Source: Staphylococcus hsinchuensis (GTDB taxonomy: Bacteria > Bacillota > Bacilli > Staphylococcales > Staphylococcaceae). Taken from it: DNA of 64,000 nucleotides. This document shows, piece by piece, positions 1 to 9,756 of this stretch. The DNA is taken from positions 1-64,000 of the forward strand of contig NZ_CP128356.1 in the NCBI RefSeq assembly GCF_038789205.1, in the 5' to 3' direction. The notes under the pieces were generated by a model. It saw only the letters and a list, made by a program, of their open reading frames with translations, did not search any database and was not told the origin of the DNA. The translations under genes and the position numbers were made by a program. The number at the start of each line of letters is the position of its first letter. The stretch's first letter is position 1.

Positions 1-682
1 TAACGTCTAATTCTTTAGAGAACCAACTAGGTTCCATTGATGTGAAGACGATAGGTTCTTGTTGTTTAAAAGCAGATTGAATTTTCTTGAATTGGTCTTG
101 GTCAGAACTTTCTTTCAAGCTATATTTATCCAAGTTGTCACTATCAAGTTCATCTTTAGTTTCTTGCATAACGCCATTACGTGCGTCTGTGCCTTGAATT
201 GTCCAATCTACAGATTTTCCGAAGTCACTGTTTTTTAAGTCACTAATTGAGTCGACATCTTGCACGTACTTAGGTACGGCTAAGCCTACTTTTGCGTTAT
301 CAATTAAATGTTTATCATCATAAATTGTTAATTTACTTTTGAACTTATCGTAGTAACTTTTATCAGTAGTAGGGAAGATACCTGATGCATGGAATGAATC
401 AGAATTCTCTGATACAGCAGTATATAACGGGCCACTTGCTGTTACTGGTGTAGTTGTTACATCATAACCTGCTTTTTTCAATACTTCTGCTATAACTAGT
501 GAACGTGGTGTTGAATTATCACTCGCGATATAAGGTATTTCGATTTCTTTATTACCAAGTGATGTTTGACTATCGTCTGATGAACCACTACCGCTACCAC
601 TATTACCACAAGCACTTAGCACTATAGCTAAGGCTAGTGTGGCTAGTAGTCCTAAGAATTTCGAACTACGTCGTTTTAACAT
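1..682 (-). CDS. Glycine betaine/choline-type ABC transporter substrate-binding lipoprotein (3' end outside window)
   Basis: Extracellular solute-binding lipoprotein for a betaine/choline-type osmoprotectant ABC importer. About 227 codons are visible, starting at the ATG at 682 with a strong GGAGGA ribosome site upstream. The N-terminus (MLKRRSSKFLGLLATLALA...) is a lipoprotein signal peptide ending in lipobox LSAC, followed by a Gly/Ser-rich linker. The mature part (EIPYIASDNSTPRSLVIAEV, then AGYDV) has the OpuAC-fold pattern. The C-terminus lies beyond base 1, so length and substrate cannot be judged; other quaternary amines are possible. It lies 3' of the MMPL gene on the same strand with only about 23 bp between them. 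Confidence 0.75.
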   Translation of the reverse strand, partial: MLKRRSSKFLGLLATLALAIVLSACGNSGSGSGSSDDSQTSLGNKEIEIPYIASDNSTPRSLVIAEVLKKAGYDVTTTPVTASGPLYTAVSENSDSFHASGIFPTTDKSYYDKFKSKLTIYDDKHLIDNAKVGLAVPKYVQDVDSISDLKNSDFGKSVDWTIQGTDARNGVMQETKDELDSDNLDKYSLKESSDQDQFKKIQSAFKQQEPIVFTSMEPSWFSKELDV

Positions 683-705
683 AACGTGTTTCCTCCTTTT
701 TAATA

Positions 706-3345
706 TTAGTCTCTAAGTTCGTCATCATGACGATGTTGAGATGATCGGTTATATCTATCGTAAACACCTTTGTTGTTTTCACGAGCGTATAACATTAATG
801 CTTTGAATAATACATCTTGATCAATATTGCTATCAGTTAATTCTTTGTATAAGTTTGTTGTTTTATCGAAATTTGAATCATGATAATCATCGTTTCTATC
901 GTAATTGTCTTGATAGTGTCGATCATTATAATTACGCTCATCATGATGAGTATGGTCGCCATCTTGAGTATAAAGTGATTCATAGTCGATATCATCACGT
1001 TGATTATCATAATGATGTTGGCGATGATGCTGGTCATGATGATTATCTAAATGCACAGAACGGTTATAATCTTCGTCATTATAATTGCGATTGTGGTTAC
1101 GTTTGTCATTTTGATAAACATAGTTATCTTTGTCTTGTCTAGCGTATTCATTATTTTTATCGTTGACATGACCTTTTTCAGAAGATGTGTCGTGATGATT
1201 ATCTTCTTCTAAAGCTTTACCTTCAACGTCAATGTTTGGCAATACTGCACCTAACCATTTAGGAAGGTACCATGAAGCTTTACCAAAGAGTTTCGTCAAT
1301 GCTGGAATTAATGTCATACGTACGACGAATGCGTCGAATAACACACCGAAACCTAATGCGATACCCATTGACTTAATTGCACTGTCATCTTGGAAGACGA
1401 ATGCGATGAATACACTGAACATAATAAGTGCAGCAGCTACGATAACAGGTCCACTTTCTTTGATACCTACACGGATTGAATGATCATTGTCGCCAGTCTT
1501 ACTGTATTCTTCATGTACACGTGTCATTAAGAAGAGCTCGTAGTCGATGGCAAGTCCGAATAACAATCCAATTGTGACTACTGGAAGGAATGCGAGTAAT
1601 GGTCCTGTGTTTTCAATACCAAATAAGCTACCCATAAAGCCATGTTGAATGACTAATGTTGTGAAACCTAATGTAGCCATTAATGAAAGGATAAAGCCTA
1701 GTACTGCTTTTAATGGAACTAAGATTGAACGGAACACAATCATTAATAAGACGAATGCTAATACAACGATAACGCCTGCAAATACTGGAATAGCGTTGTT
1801 TAGTTTTTCTGACATATCGATGTTAATAACACTTTGTCCTGAAATTTCAGTGTCATAGTCATATTTTTCTTGCGCTTGGCTATGATAATCACGTAAATCA
1901 TATACTAGATTTTCTGTTGACTGTGAGTTCGGTCCTTTTTCAGGAATGATTGTGAATAATGCGTAATTGTTGTTGTCAGTTAGTTGTGCTTTTGAAACTG
2001 TATCAACATTATCAATGTCTTCTACATCACTACGCATATTATTTAAGTCACGTTCGATAGTGCTTTTACTTCCACCATCTTTTGTATTTACTAACATGAC
2101 AATTTGTCCGTTATAACCTTCGCCAAAATTATCTGAGATCAATTTATAAGCTTTGTATTCTGATGAGTCAGTTGGTTTTAAACTATCATCTGGAATACCT
2201 AAACGCATGCCACTGACTGGTATAGCAGCTAAAATTAAAATAATTAAACTTACAATAACAGCGATAACTGGCTTACCAACAATAAATTTTGCCCAAGGAT
2301 GATCTTTAGGGTCTTTACTTTTAGATGGTTTATCTTTAATTTTAATACTTTTATGGAAGATACTGATTAGGGCAGGTAATAGTGTTAATGCTGCTAATAC
2401 TGCAAATAACACACTAATCGCTGAAGCAAATCCCATAACCGATAAGAAGTCGATTCCTACAAGTGATAAACCACAAACAGCAATCATAACTGTAAGACCA
2501 GCGAATATTACAGCACTACCTGCTGTACCCACTGCTGTTGCGATAGCTTCTACAGTATCGACACCTTTTTTCTTAAGTTCTTTAAATCTAAATAGAATAA
2601 AGAGTGAGTAGTCAATACCAACAGCTAAACCTATCATTACAGCTAGTGTAAGCGTGAAGTTTGGAATATCAAAGATATATGTTAATAATGCGATGATACC
2701 AACACTTGAACCTAAACCGATGATTGCACTAATAATTGGCATACCAGCTGCGATAAGTGAACCAAAGGTAATAAGTAAGATTACGAATGCTACGACGATA
2801 CCGACAATTTCTGATGTACCACCAATTTCAGCATTCATAGAGCTACCTTGAGCTTTTTCAATTTGCACATTGTGGTTGTCAGTTACATCTTTTAATTCTT
2901 TGTCGATGATATGTTTAGAAGAATCTTTTAATCCAGTTTGTGGAACTACATAACTTACGTTAGCGATAGCGGTATCGCCTTCATCGTTAACTTGTCCACT
3001 GTCATATGGATTAGAGATATTTTGGATATAATCATCATTTTGTCTGATATTGTCTAAAGCATCTTCAATATCTTTCTTCGTATCTTTATTATTGAGTCCA
3101 TCATTCTTATTAGAATGGAAGACTATTTTCATCGAGGCTTTCTCACTGTCCTGATGAAATTCTTTACTAATTTTATCGTTTGTGTCTAATGACTTAAGGC
3201 CGTTCATAGTGATGTCACTGTCAAACTTCGGTGAGTTTATCATTAATGGCGTGATAATGACACCTAGTATAACAAGCCATCCTATAACACTTAGCCATTT
3301 GTTCTTAGCTATAAATTTTCCTAGTTTGTATAATAGCTTTGCCAA
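706..3345 (-). CDS. MMPL/RND-family membrane exporter with His/Asp-rich C-terminal tail
   Basis: 879-aa MMPL-family transporter. The two-fold repeat is visible: TM1 at about residues 18-38, an extracellular loop, TM bundle 2-6 (about 180-335), a second TM at about 360-380, a second loop, and a second bundle (about 515-700). Family members export lipids, fatty acids or siderophores using the proton gradient; a FarE-like fatty-acid export role is possible, but no FarR-type regulator is in the window. The last ~150 residues form a cytosolic tail very rich in His, Asp and Asn with runs such as HHDQHHRQHH, unusual for the family. The upstream RBS is GGGGGAAA-like. It is transcribed toward the betaine-binding lipoprotein. 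Confidence 0.85.
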   Translation of the reverse strand: MAKLLYKLGKFIAKNKWLSVIGWLVILGVIITPLMINSPKFDSDITMNGLKSLDTNDKISKEFHQDSEKASMKIVFHSNKNDGLNNKDTKKDIEDALDNIRQNDDYIQNISNPYDSGQVNDEGDTAIANVSYVVPQTGLKDSSKHIIDKELKDVTDNHNVQIEKAQGSSMNAEIGGTSEIVGIVVAFVILLITFGSLIAAGMPIISAIIGLGSSVGIIALLTYIFDIPNFTLTLAVMIGLAVGIDYSLFILFRFKELKKKGVDTVEAIATAVGTAGSAVIFAGLTVMIAVCGLSLVGIDFLSVMGFASAISVLFAVLAALTLLPALISIFHKSIKIKDKPSKSKDPKDHPWAKFIVGKPVIAVIVSLIILILAAIPVSGMRLGIPDDSLKPTDSSEYKAYKLISDNFGEGYNGQIVMLVNTKDGGSKSTIERDLNNMRSDVEDIDNVDTVSKAQLTDNNNYALFTIIPEKGPNSQSTENLVYDLRDYHSQAQEKYDYDTEISGQSVINIDMSEKLNNAIPVFAGVIVVLAFVLLMIVFRSILVPLKAVLGFILSLMATLGFTTLVIQHGFMGSLFGIENTGPLLAFLPVVTIGLLFGLAIDYELFLMTRVHEEYSKTGDNDHSIRVGIKESGPVIVAAALIMFSVFIAFVFQDDSAIKSMGIALGFGVLFDAFVVRMTLIPALTKLFGKASWYLPKWLGAVLPNIDVEGKALEEDNHHDTSSEKGHVNDKNNEYARQDKDNYVYQNDKRNHNRNYNDEDYNRSVHLDNHHDQHHRQHHYDNQRDDIDYESLYTQDGDHTHHDERNYNDRHYQDNYDRNDDYHDSNFDKTTNLYKELTDSNIDQDVLFKALMLYARENNKGVYDRYNRSSQHRHDDELRD

Positions 3346-3720
3346 GACATTTCCCCCTATTTCATTAATTTATATCGCTTAAAGTATGGGTAGTATGTTG
3401 ATGATTTGTGAGCAATTACATTAAACCGATACCTCAAATTAAGCATATTTAAAATGTTACATTTGATAATGTAACAAGTTATACCCACGTTCGGGTACCA
3501 TTAAAAGTTTTAAGTCGTTGGAAAATGCAACACTTTGGAAAAAATGTTGGTGAAAATAGTGTGTATTAAGGGAATATATAAGAAAACAGGTAACCTCGTG
3601 ATGATGGTATACCTGAAAATAATTTGGTACGTAGACTTACGATGTAGTTAGTTCATTAAATAAAACAGGAGAAGTAATGCGTCTATTAAGACAAAAATTA
3701 CGCCAGGAATATAAATTTTT

Positions 3721-3798
3721 GGTTCTGTTGCAAAGTTAAAAATCATGTAATATTTATACTAAAAAACGAAAAATAATTAATACTAACAAAACTCTTTA
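3721..3798. mobile_element. IS6-type terminal fragment, same family as the 148-bp MITE-like element
   Basis: Begins with the IS431-type inverted repeat GGTTCTGTTGCAAAGTTAAA. The next ~58 bp match, with few differences, the reverse complement of the right part of the element at 53743-53890, ending at ACAAAACTCTTTA, after which similarity stops. There is no second terminal repeat, so this is a truncated copy. Confidence 0.65.
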
Positions 3799-3916
3799 AA
3801 TGTACTCCTTTTCTCATTTATTAGGTGAATATTTCTAATATAACAAGTAAAGTGACACAAAAAAGTAAAAAATATTTATCTATATGTCTACTTGTGGTAC
3901 GCTCTAAATAAACAAA

Positions 3917-3956
3917 AATAGTCCTCTTATTAAAATAAGAGGACTATTTTTGTTTA
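3917..3956. terminator. Hairpin terminator downstream of the acetyltransferase gene
   Basis: Near-perfect inverted repeat AAAATAGTCCTCTTATT / AATAAGAGGACTATTTT with A/T runs on both sides, lying just 3' of the minus-strand acetyltransferase. It could work in both directions. Confidence 0.75.
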
Positions 3957-3963
3957 AAATTAT

Positions 3964-4491
3964 TCAAGACCATTCGCTTTCTAACATACTCATTTGCCAT
4001 AAATTATAATATTCTCCATTTAATTTTCTAAAGTCTCTTTTTTCTCCTTCTTTTATAAATCCAATCTTTTTGTAACTTTTAATAGCTGATTTATTAAAGG
4101 CAAAAACACCTAATTCAATTCTGTGTAGTCCCAAATCTTCAAAAGCCTTTTTCAATAATTTCTTTATTATTTTAGGGCCTAATCCTTGGCCACGCATTTG
4201 CGGATCACCTACTAAAACTTTACTTAACGTGGCGGAACAATTTTTAAAATCTATATTATTTAAAGCAATATGACCTATAATTTTTTTTGAATTATTTTCT
4301 TCAATGATAACTTTATAAATTATTTTACTAGAATTTTCTTTATTTGTGTCTTTAATATATTCCTTTAATTGTTCTTCATCTAGGGGATAATTAAAATCTG
4401 TACCTGCCCATTTGACTAAAAGTTCAGGAGAGTTTATCCAGTTTATTAATAAATCAAAATCTTTCTCCTCAAAATATTCAAACTTAATCAA
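3964..4491 (-). CDS. GNAT-family N-acetyltransferase (RimJ/RimL-like)
   Basis: 175-aa GNAT acetyltransferase. The acetyl-CoA-binding motif A is visible as RGQGLGPKIIKKLL near residues 100-113, followed by the typical LHRIELGVFAFNKSAIKSYKKIGF motif B region split over about 120-143. It transfers acetyl from acetyl-CoA to an amine. The substrate cannot be read from sequence; it may be a ribosomal protein N-terminus, polyamine or drug. It stands alone with its own terminator, next to an IS6-type fragment, which fits horizontally acquired cargo. An aminoglycoside acetyltransferase is possible but no specific resistance family is recognised. Confidence 0.75.
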   Translation of the reverse strand: MIKFEYFEEKDFDLLINWINSPELLVKWAGTDFNYPLDEEQLKEYIKDTNKENSSKIIYKVIIEENNSKKIIGHIALNNIDFKNCSATLSKVLVGDPQMRGQGLGPKIIKKLLKKAFEDLGLHRIELGVFAFNKSAIKSYKKIGFIKEGEKRDFRKLNGEYYNLWQMSMLESEWS

Positions 4492-4683
4492 TAAATTACT
4501 CCTTAAATAATAGGTTATTAACTATAAAAATTCAGTGAATGTTGCAATATAAACAACCACTACAATTTTTTGATACTTTCTTCATCAACTTTCTATCTTA
4601 AATTTTCGATTTTTTATAAAGCGTTTTGTATTATCTAAATAACTCTTTACAATTTACTGATTTTTAAGCTTTTGCTAATAGAT

Positions 4684-5340
4684 TTATGCAACTTTAATAT
4701 TATAAGTAAATCTATGCACTTCATCATTAAATTTAAATTCTGCCCAAATTTTATACATCCCTTTTTTAGGAAAATGAGCATAAAAGGTTGTAGAATCAGG
4801 TGATTCTGGGTGAACATGAATATAATCAGTTAATTGCTCATCAAATATAATCACATGTCCTAAAGCTCCTAAATAAGGTTGGGGAGTTAATTCTGTATTG
4901 AAAGTTAAAGGGACATGTTCATCTTCTTTAGCACTTATAGAATTTAAAGTTACATGAACTCCTTTGTTAACTTTTACCCAATTTTTATCAGAATTTAAAG
5001 ATGTTGTAGAGGTTATTTTATCTCCAATTTGCAGTTCAATAGGATGAACGGAATACACATGGTTTTTTGGTGTAACATCAACAAAAGCCTGGTAAGTTCC
5101 TGGCTCTAATTGTTGGTTAATTATAAATAAACCTTCATGCTTTTTTTGAGGGTGTAGGTGGTAATATTTCTCCATGTCATTAGATACTAAAACGAAATGC
5201 ATTTCTTTTTCATGCATAGTATCTAATAATGGGGCATTATTAAATTCATCTTCTAACGTAATTTCTATATTACCATCTCTATATACAACATTTGCTTTAA
5301 TTTCGGGTTTGTTTGAATGATATTCATGATTATGATTCAT
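4684..5340 (-). CDS. Copper-operon protein with two YtkA-like HxHP modules
   Basis: 218-aa protein starting at the ATG at 5340, preceded by an ideal AAGGAGG; the frame stays open upstream to 5394 but that start has no ribosome site. The N-terminus is MNHNHEYHSN, His-rich with no signal peptide or membrane segment. Two similar modules follow, one with YYHLHP and one with YIHVHP; each HxHP could bind copper. It is the last gene after copA and copZ, separated from copZ by a hairpin. Similarity to YtkA-like immunoglobulin-fold domains and a role in cytosolic copper buffering are inferred from motif and context. Confidence 0.55.
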   Translation of the reverse strand: MNHNHEYHSNKPEIKANVVYRDGNIEITLEDEFNNAPLLDTMHEKEMHFVLVSNDMEKYYHLHPQKKHEGLFIINQQLEPGTYQAFVDVTPKNHVYSVHPIELQIGDKITSTTSLNSDKNWVKVNKGVHVTLNSISAKEDEHVPLTFNTELTPQPYLGALGHVIIFDEQLTDYIHVHPESPDSTTFYAHFPKKGMYKIWAEFKFNDEVHRFTYNIKVA

Positions 5341-5367
5341 ATTTTTATCCTCCTTAATTTTTAATAA

Positions 5368-5392
5368 GGGCATATCATTAAACGATATGCCC
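5368..5392 (-). terminator. Intra-operon hairpin after copZ
   Basis: Inverted repeat GGGCATATC / GATATGCCC between copZ and the downstream HxHP gene, followed in the minus direction by an AT-rich stretch. Probably a partial terminator or mRNA-processing site that lowers expression of the last gene. Confidence 0.55.
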
Positions 5393-5403
5393 AACTATTT
5401 AAA

Positions 5404-5613
5404 TTATTTAATTACATCGTAACCTTGATCTTCAATAGCTTCTTTAAAGTCGTTGAAAGCTACTTGATTTTCATCAAATTCAACTTCCACATTCCCATTC
5501 GCCAAGCTTACTTCTGAAGATGTTACACCATCTAATCCATTTAATGCTTTTTCAATTGAATGCTTGCAATGGTCACAGCTCATACCTTCTACATTAATAA
5601 CTTCGTTAGTCAA
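5404..5613 (-). CDS. copZ: Copper chaperone CopZ
   Basis: Small cytosolic Cu(I) chaperone with one heavy-metal-associated domain; the metal motif GMSCDHC is near the N-terminus. It passes Cu(I) to CopA and participates in CsoR signalling. The TTG at 5613 is chosen as start because GGAGG lies 8 nt upstream and the product is then 69 aa, close to the 68-aa S. aureus CopZ. The upstream in-frame GTG at 5622 overlaps the ribosome site. It lies just 3' of copA in the same operon. Confidence 0.92.
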   Translation of the reverse strand: MTNEVINVEGMSCDHCKHSIEKALNGLDGVTSSEVSLANGNVEVEFDENQVAFNDFKEAIEDQGYDVIK

Positions 5614-5646
5614 TGTTGTCACCTCCTTTCAAGAAATATAAGATTC

Positions 5647-8034
5647 TTATAATTTCATACGTTTTAGACGTAAAGCGTTTGTGACAACACTTACAGAACT
5701 TAAAGCCATTGCTGCTCCCGCAACCCAAGGTGCTAGCAGACCAATTGCTGCTATAGGGATACCTGCAACATTGTAACCAAACGCCCAAAATAGATTTTGG
5801 CGAATATTACGAATTGTAGATTTACTTGCTTTTATTGCTTTTGGAATTAATAAAAGGTCTCCTCCTAAAATAGTTATATCAGCAGCTTCGATTGCAACTT
5901 CTGTACCTGTACCAATGGCAATACCAATATCTGCTTTAACTAGTGCTGGAGCATCATTGACACCATCTCCAACCATAGCTACTTTTTTACCTTCAGATTG
6001 AATTTCTGCTACTTTAGAAGCTTTTTCTTCTGGTAAAACCTCTGCAATAATCGTGTCTATACCAACTTGTTTTGCTATTGCTTGTGCGGTACGTTTGTTA
6101 TCACCAGTTAACATAGCAACTTCAATACCTAATTCATGAAGTTTTTGAATAGCTTGTTGGGCAGTATCTTTAACTGTATCAGCTACAGCGACAACCCCTC
6201 TCAATTCGTTATCTACGCTTATAAGCATTGCAGTTTTTCCTTCTTTTTCAAATTGAGCGAGATTTGTTTCAGCTTCATTAGTTTGGATTCCTTTTTCACT
6301 CATTAGTTTTCGATTTCCGACAAAAAGTTCTTTACCATCAATTGTTGCATTTATACCGCGCCCTGGTATAGCTTCAAAATGGTCTACTTCTAAAAATTCT
6401 AATGATTTTTCTTTAGCATAACTTACGATAGCTTCAGCTAGTGGGTGTTCAGAACCTTTTTCTGCACTAGCTAACAATTGTAATGTTTGATCATCTCCAC
6501 TAAAATCAGTGACTTCAGGTGTGCCATTTGTTATAGTGCCAGTTTTATCTAAAACAACTGTATTAATAGCGTGTGTACCTTCAATGTGTTCTCCACCTTT
6601 AAATAGAATGCCATTTTCAGCAGCTTTTCCGGTACCCACCATTATAGAAGTAGGCGTAGCTAAGCCTAACGCACAAGGACAAGCGATAACTAATACTGCT
6701 ATTGCAGCAACTAAGGCTGGTTCAAATTGTCCCGGCTGAACTAATGAAATCCATATAATAAATGTGAAAATCGCGATACCTACAACGATAGGTACAAAAT
6801 ATCCAGAAATAATATCTGCTAGTCTTTGTATTGGCGCTTTAGAACCTTGCGCTTCTTCGACAACTTTAACAATGGAGGCAAGAGCTGTATCTTTACCAAC
6901 TTTTGTTGCTTCAACAGTAATTGCTCCATTTTTATTCATTGTTGATCCTATAACATTATCATTTTGCATTTTTTCAACAGGAATAGATTCACCTGTCAAC
7001 ATTGACTCGTCAATTGAAGTCATACCTTTAATTATTTTGCCATCTACTGGTATTTTTTCTCCTGGTTTGATAACTAAATAGTCTCCTTCTTTTACCTCAC
7101 TTAAAGGAACCATAGTCTCTTCACCGTTGCGTAATATACGTGCTTCTTTAGCTTGTAAATTCAACAATTTACTTAACGCATTTGTTGTTTGTGTTTTAGC
7201 ACGTGCTTCTAAATACTTTCCGAAAAGAATTAAAGTAATTAATACAGCACTTGTTTCAAAATATAGGTGTGGCTCATAATTTGTATTAATTAACCACTTA
7301 ATCGATTCATAAATACTATAAAAGAAGGCTGCGCTTGTACCTAAAGCGACAAGAACATCCATATTTGCTGACCCATTACGAAGGTTTTTATAAGCGCCTA
7401 CATAAAATTGCCAACCAATAACAAATTGAACAGGCGTTGCTAATACAAATTGGAACCACGGGTTCATAAATATATGTGGTATTTGAATACCAAATAAATG
7501 AACGAACATTGTCATTAACAATGGAGCTGCTAAAACAGCTGAAACAACTAATTTAATTAACTGTCGTTTTAATTGTTTTTCTTTTTGGGAACTTTTTTCT
7601 GATGCTTCTTTTTTAGGTTGTGCCTCATACCCTAGGTTTTTAATACGTTGTTGAAATTCATCTACAGACGTCATATCAGGGTTGTATTCTACAGTAGCAC
7701 TTTCTGTGGTTAAATTAACTGTAGCCTTATTTACACCTGAGATTCGATTTAAAACTTTTTCGATTTTATTCGAACAAGCTGCACACGTCATTCCCATTAC
7801 ATCGAGATCCACTTTTTCGGTTAAAACTCCATAACCTGTTTTTTGAATTGTATTTGCAATATCTTCTAATGATGTAACATTGGGGTTATATTCAATTGTA
7901 GCTTTCTCTGTAGAAGGATTTACATTAGCGTTAACTTCATCTAATTTATTTAGATTTTTTTCTACTTTATTCGAGCAAGCTGCACATGTCATGCCTGTGA
8001 TACCTAATGAGGTTTTTTTAATATTTTCACTCAA
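5647..8034 (-). CDS. copA: Cu(I)-exporting P1B-type ATPase CopA
   Basis: 795-aa copper-efflux ATPase that pumps Cu(I) out across the membrane using ATP. Two N-terminal HMA domains each have GMTCAAC (about residues 14-20 and 82-88). The transmembrane metal site CPC is in [10 protein letters not shown], the phosphorylation motif is DKTGT, and [12 protein letters not shown] marks the ATP-binding hinge. An HP motif (SEHPLAEAI) is present. Length is normal for staphylococcal CopA (~802 aa). The start is TTG at 8034 with GGAGGAAAG upstream. It lies between csoR and copZ. Confidence 0.96.
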   Translation of the reverse strand: MSENIKKTSLGITGMTCAACSNKVEKNLNKLDEVNANVNPSTEKATIEYNPNVTSLEDIANTIQKTGYGVLTEKVDLDVMGMTCAACSNKIEKVLNRISGVNKATVNLTTESATVEYNPDMTSVDEFQQRIKNLGYEAQPKKEASEKSSQKEKQLKRQLIKLVVSAVLAAPLLMTMFVHLFGIQIPHIFMNPWFQFVLATPVQFVIGWQFYVGAYKNLRNGSANMDVLVALGTSAAFFYSIYESIKWLINTNYEPHLYFETSAVLITLILFGKYLEARAKTQTTNALSKLLNLQAKEARILRNGEETMVPLSEVKEGDYLVIKPGEKIPVDGKIIKGMTSIDESMLTGESIPVEKMQNDNVIGSTMNKNGAITVEATKVGKDTALASIVKVVEEAQGSKAPIQRLADIISGYFVPIVVGIAIFTFIIWISLVQPGQFEPALVAAIAVLVIACPCALGLATPTSIMVGTGKAAENGILFKGGEHIEGTHAINTVVLDKTGTITNGTPEVTDFSGDDQTLQLLASAEKGSEHPLAEAIVSYAKEKSLEFLEVDHFEAIPGRGINATIDGKELFVGNRKLMSEKGIQTNEAETNLAQFEKEGKTAMLISVDNELRGVVAVADTVKDTAQQAIQKLHELGIEVAMLTGDNKRTAQAIAKQVGIDTIIAEVLPEEKASKVAEIQSEGKKVAMVGDGVNDAPALVKADIGIAIGTGTEVAIEAADITILGGDLLLIPKAIKASKSTIRNIRQNLFWAFGYNVAGIPIAAIGLLAPWVAGAAMALSSVSVVTNALRLKRMKL

Positions 8035-8048
8035 TTATTTCTTTCCTC

Positions 8049-8324
8049 CTATTTTGAAAATTGTTTTAATACAACCATCAATTCTTTGATACTTTCTTCT
8101 CCGTTGCCATTTTTAATACCTTCACTTACACAATTAGATATATGGTCTTCAGTTACTATAAAACCCACTTGTTTTAGGGCTGATTGTATTGCTGTTATTT
8201 GTACTAGTACATCTATACAATATCTATCTTCTGCTATCATTGATTGTAAACCGCGCATTTGTCCTTCTAATCTTTTGAGTCTATTGAGCAATGCGTCATT
8301 GTTTTTAACAGTAGTAGTGTTCAA
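8049..8324 (-). CDS. csoR: Copper-sensing repressor CsoR
   Basis: All-helical CsoR/RcnR-family repressor of about 91 aa. The Cu(I) ligands follow the family C-H-C pattern: Cys in DRYCIDVL, His and Cys in EDHISNC. Cu(I) binding releases the operator. The TTG at 8324 is preferred over the GTG at 8330 because GGAGG then lies 7 nt away. First gene of the copper operon, with two matching palindromes immediately upstream, so it likely represses itself, copA, copZ and the HxHP gene. Confidence 0.92.
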   Translation of the reverse strand: MNTTTVKNNDALLNRLKRLEGQMRGLQSMIAEDRYCIDVLVQITAIQSALKQVGFIVTEDHISNCVSEGIKNGNGEESIKELMVVLKQFSK

Positions 8325-8340
8325 TTTCACCCCTCCTCAT

Positions 8341-8357
8341 ATACCCTAACGGGGTAT
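8341..8357. promoter_or_regulatory. csoR box: CsoR operator-like palindrome, proximal
   Basis: ATACCCTAACGGGGTAT matches the known G-tract CsoR operator pattern TACCCC-TA-N-GGGGTA with one change. It lies next to the csoR start. Confidence 0.75.
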
Positions 8358-8377
8358 CTCTTGTTGGAATCTATATT

Positions 8378-8394
8378 ATACCCCTAGTAGGTAT
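8378..8394. promoter_or_regulatory. csoR box: CsoR operator-like palindrome, distal
   Basis: ATACCCCTAGTAGGTAT, a second imperfect CsoR-type palindrome centred 37 bp from the first. The pair could also influence the divergent glutaredoxin-like gene that starts ~105 bp away. Confidence 0.7.
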
Positions 8395-8498
8395 AAGTCA
8401 ATACAAAAGTTTCATATAAAAAATTAATATTTATAGTTTGTTTTAAGAGGTACACTTGTATAAAATGTATGCTAAAACTTATATTAGGAGAGATATAT

Positions 8499-8774
8499 TT
8501 GGATAAAAATATACAACTTGAGCTTTACACAAGACCTACATGCTCTGATTGCCAAGAATCAAAAAGGTATTTAAACTCTCAAGAGATTAGTTATAGTCAT
8601 AAAGATGTAAGTCAAAATTTGGACTTAGAAGAAGAAATGAAAAAAATATCAGGCAACCGAATTGTTCCCTTATTTGTTTTTTATAAAAAAATTTTTTGGG
8701 GTAAAAAAAAGTTGTTTAAATATTACGTGGGATTTGAAAATAACAAAAAAGATATATTAAATATATTGGAATAA
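8499..8774 (+). CDS. Glutaredoxin/thioredoxin-like small protein (CSDC)
   Basis: 91-aa protein with a redox motif in YTRPTCSDCQESKRYL, as in glutaredoxins, NrdH and thiol-disulfide oxidoreductases. The start is TTG at 8499 because AGGAG lies 8 nt upstream; the earlier in-frame ATG at 8469 has no ribosome site. The usual cis-proline is plausible in IVPLFVF. It diverges from csoR across the CsoR palindromes, so copper-responsive expression and repair or buffering of thiols during copper stress are inferred. Confidence 0.65.
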   Translation: MDKNIQLELYTRPTCSDCQESKRYLNSQEISYSHKDVSQNLDLEEEMKKISGNRIVPLFVFYKKIFWGKKKLFKYYVGFENNKKDILNILE

Positions 8775-8819
8775 TTAAATAAACAGCCATTATTAAAAAA
8801 TAATGGCTGTTTATTTAAT
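8774..8819. terminator. Bidirectional terminator between glutaredoxin-like gene and czcD
   Basis: Nineteen-bp perfect inverted repeat ATTAAATAAACAGCCATTA with complement at 8801-8819 and A-rich loop, between two convergent genes. Confidence 0.85.
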
Positions 8820-9756
8820 GATGATGTTGACTGTCTTCTTCTTTCACGATACAAAACAATTTTTCACTATGATTATTGTTAGAAGTTTCAGTCTGTATTG
8901 TGACATGTTGAATATTTTGATGATTGAGTTCATGTTCTATACGTTTAAGTAAAAACTCATTTTCAGTAATGGTCATTGTATCTTCTACAACAATATGACA
9001 AGATAACGCGTTTAATCCGCTAGTTACTGACCAAACATGAAAGTCATGAATATTTTTAACTTCTTTGAATTTTTTAATAGTTTTAATAATGTCTTTTGTA
9101 TTTATATTGCTTGGTGCTCCCTCCATTAATACATGAAGACTTGATTTTGTTACATAAAAGCCGCTACGTAGTACTAAAATTGCTACAATCACACTTGCTA
9201 AAGGATCCGCCCACCCCCATCTAAAAAATATAATGAGAAGGGCTGCTATAACTGCACCTATAGATCCAAGCATGTCGCTTATTACATGCAAATATGCTCC
9301 ACGCATATTTAAGTTTTCTTCTACATCGCTCCCGCGCAGCATTATCCAAGCCACAATAATATTAATAAACAAGCCTACCAAGGCGATAATTAACATGCCT
9401 GTAGAAGCTACCTCAGGGGGGTTTTTAAATCTCTCAATAGCTTCATAAAAAATATAGATAGCTATTAACATCAAAGTAATACCATTAAGTACAGCTGCTA
9501 GTATTTCAAACCTTTTGTAGCCAAAAGTTTTATTTGTATTAGCTTGCTTCGCTCCTAAAGTAAATGCAATTAAAGCAATACCTAAAGAAATAGAATCACT
9601 TAACATATGACCAGCATCTGAAATTAACGCAAGACTGTTAGTAAAGAAACCACCTAACCCTTCTACAATCATGTAACTTGTAATAATAATAAAACTAATT
9701 AATAAAGTCTTTTTGTTCGCGCCATGTGTATGATTATGATTGTGATCGTTTTCCAT
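8815..9756 (-). CDS. czcD: Cation diffusion facilitator (CzcD-type Zn/Cd/Co efflux)
   Basis: 313-aa cation diffusion facilitator exporting divalent metals by proton exchange. The N-terminus is His-rich (DHNHNHTHGANKK), and six TM helices span about residues 18-200. Metal-site residues appear in TM2 (SDAGHMLSD, HxxxD type) and TM5 (HVISDMLGS). A cytosolic C-terminal domain follows (IHDFHVWSV) and the protein ends in His-His-His. The ATG at 9756 has a GAGGAGGG-like ribosome site. It converges on the glutaredoxin-like gene. Confidence 0.9.
   Translation of the reverse strand: MENDHNHNHTHGANKKTLLISFIIITSYMIVEGLGGFFTNSLALISDAGHMLSDSISLGIALIAFTLGAKQANTNKTFGYKRFEILAAVLNGITLMLIAIYIFYEAIERFKNPPEVASTGMLIIALVGLFINIIVAWIMLRGSDVEENLNMRGAYLHVISDMLGSIGAVIAALLIIFFRWGWADPLASVIVAILVLRSGFYVTKSSLHVLMEGAPSNINTKDIIKTIKKFKEVKNIHDFHVWSVTSGLNALSCHIVVEDTMTITENEFLLKRIEHELNHQNIQHVTIQTETSNNNHSEKLFCIVKEEDSQHHH

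Larger units (their letters stand above)
3346..3963. other. Intergenic region with IS-end fragment and terminator
   Basis: No gene is supported here. It holds the upstream region of the MMPL gene, a short hairpin (TACCC/GGGTA) near 3482-3499, an IS6-type terminal fragment at 3721-3798, and a strong hairpin at 3917-3956 next to the acetyltransferase gene. Confidence 0.6.

Noticed and set aside
855..1142. Reading frame antisense to the MMPL tail
   Set aside because: It is a mirror of the low-complexity His/Asp codons, with no ribosome site and no protein-like pattern.
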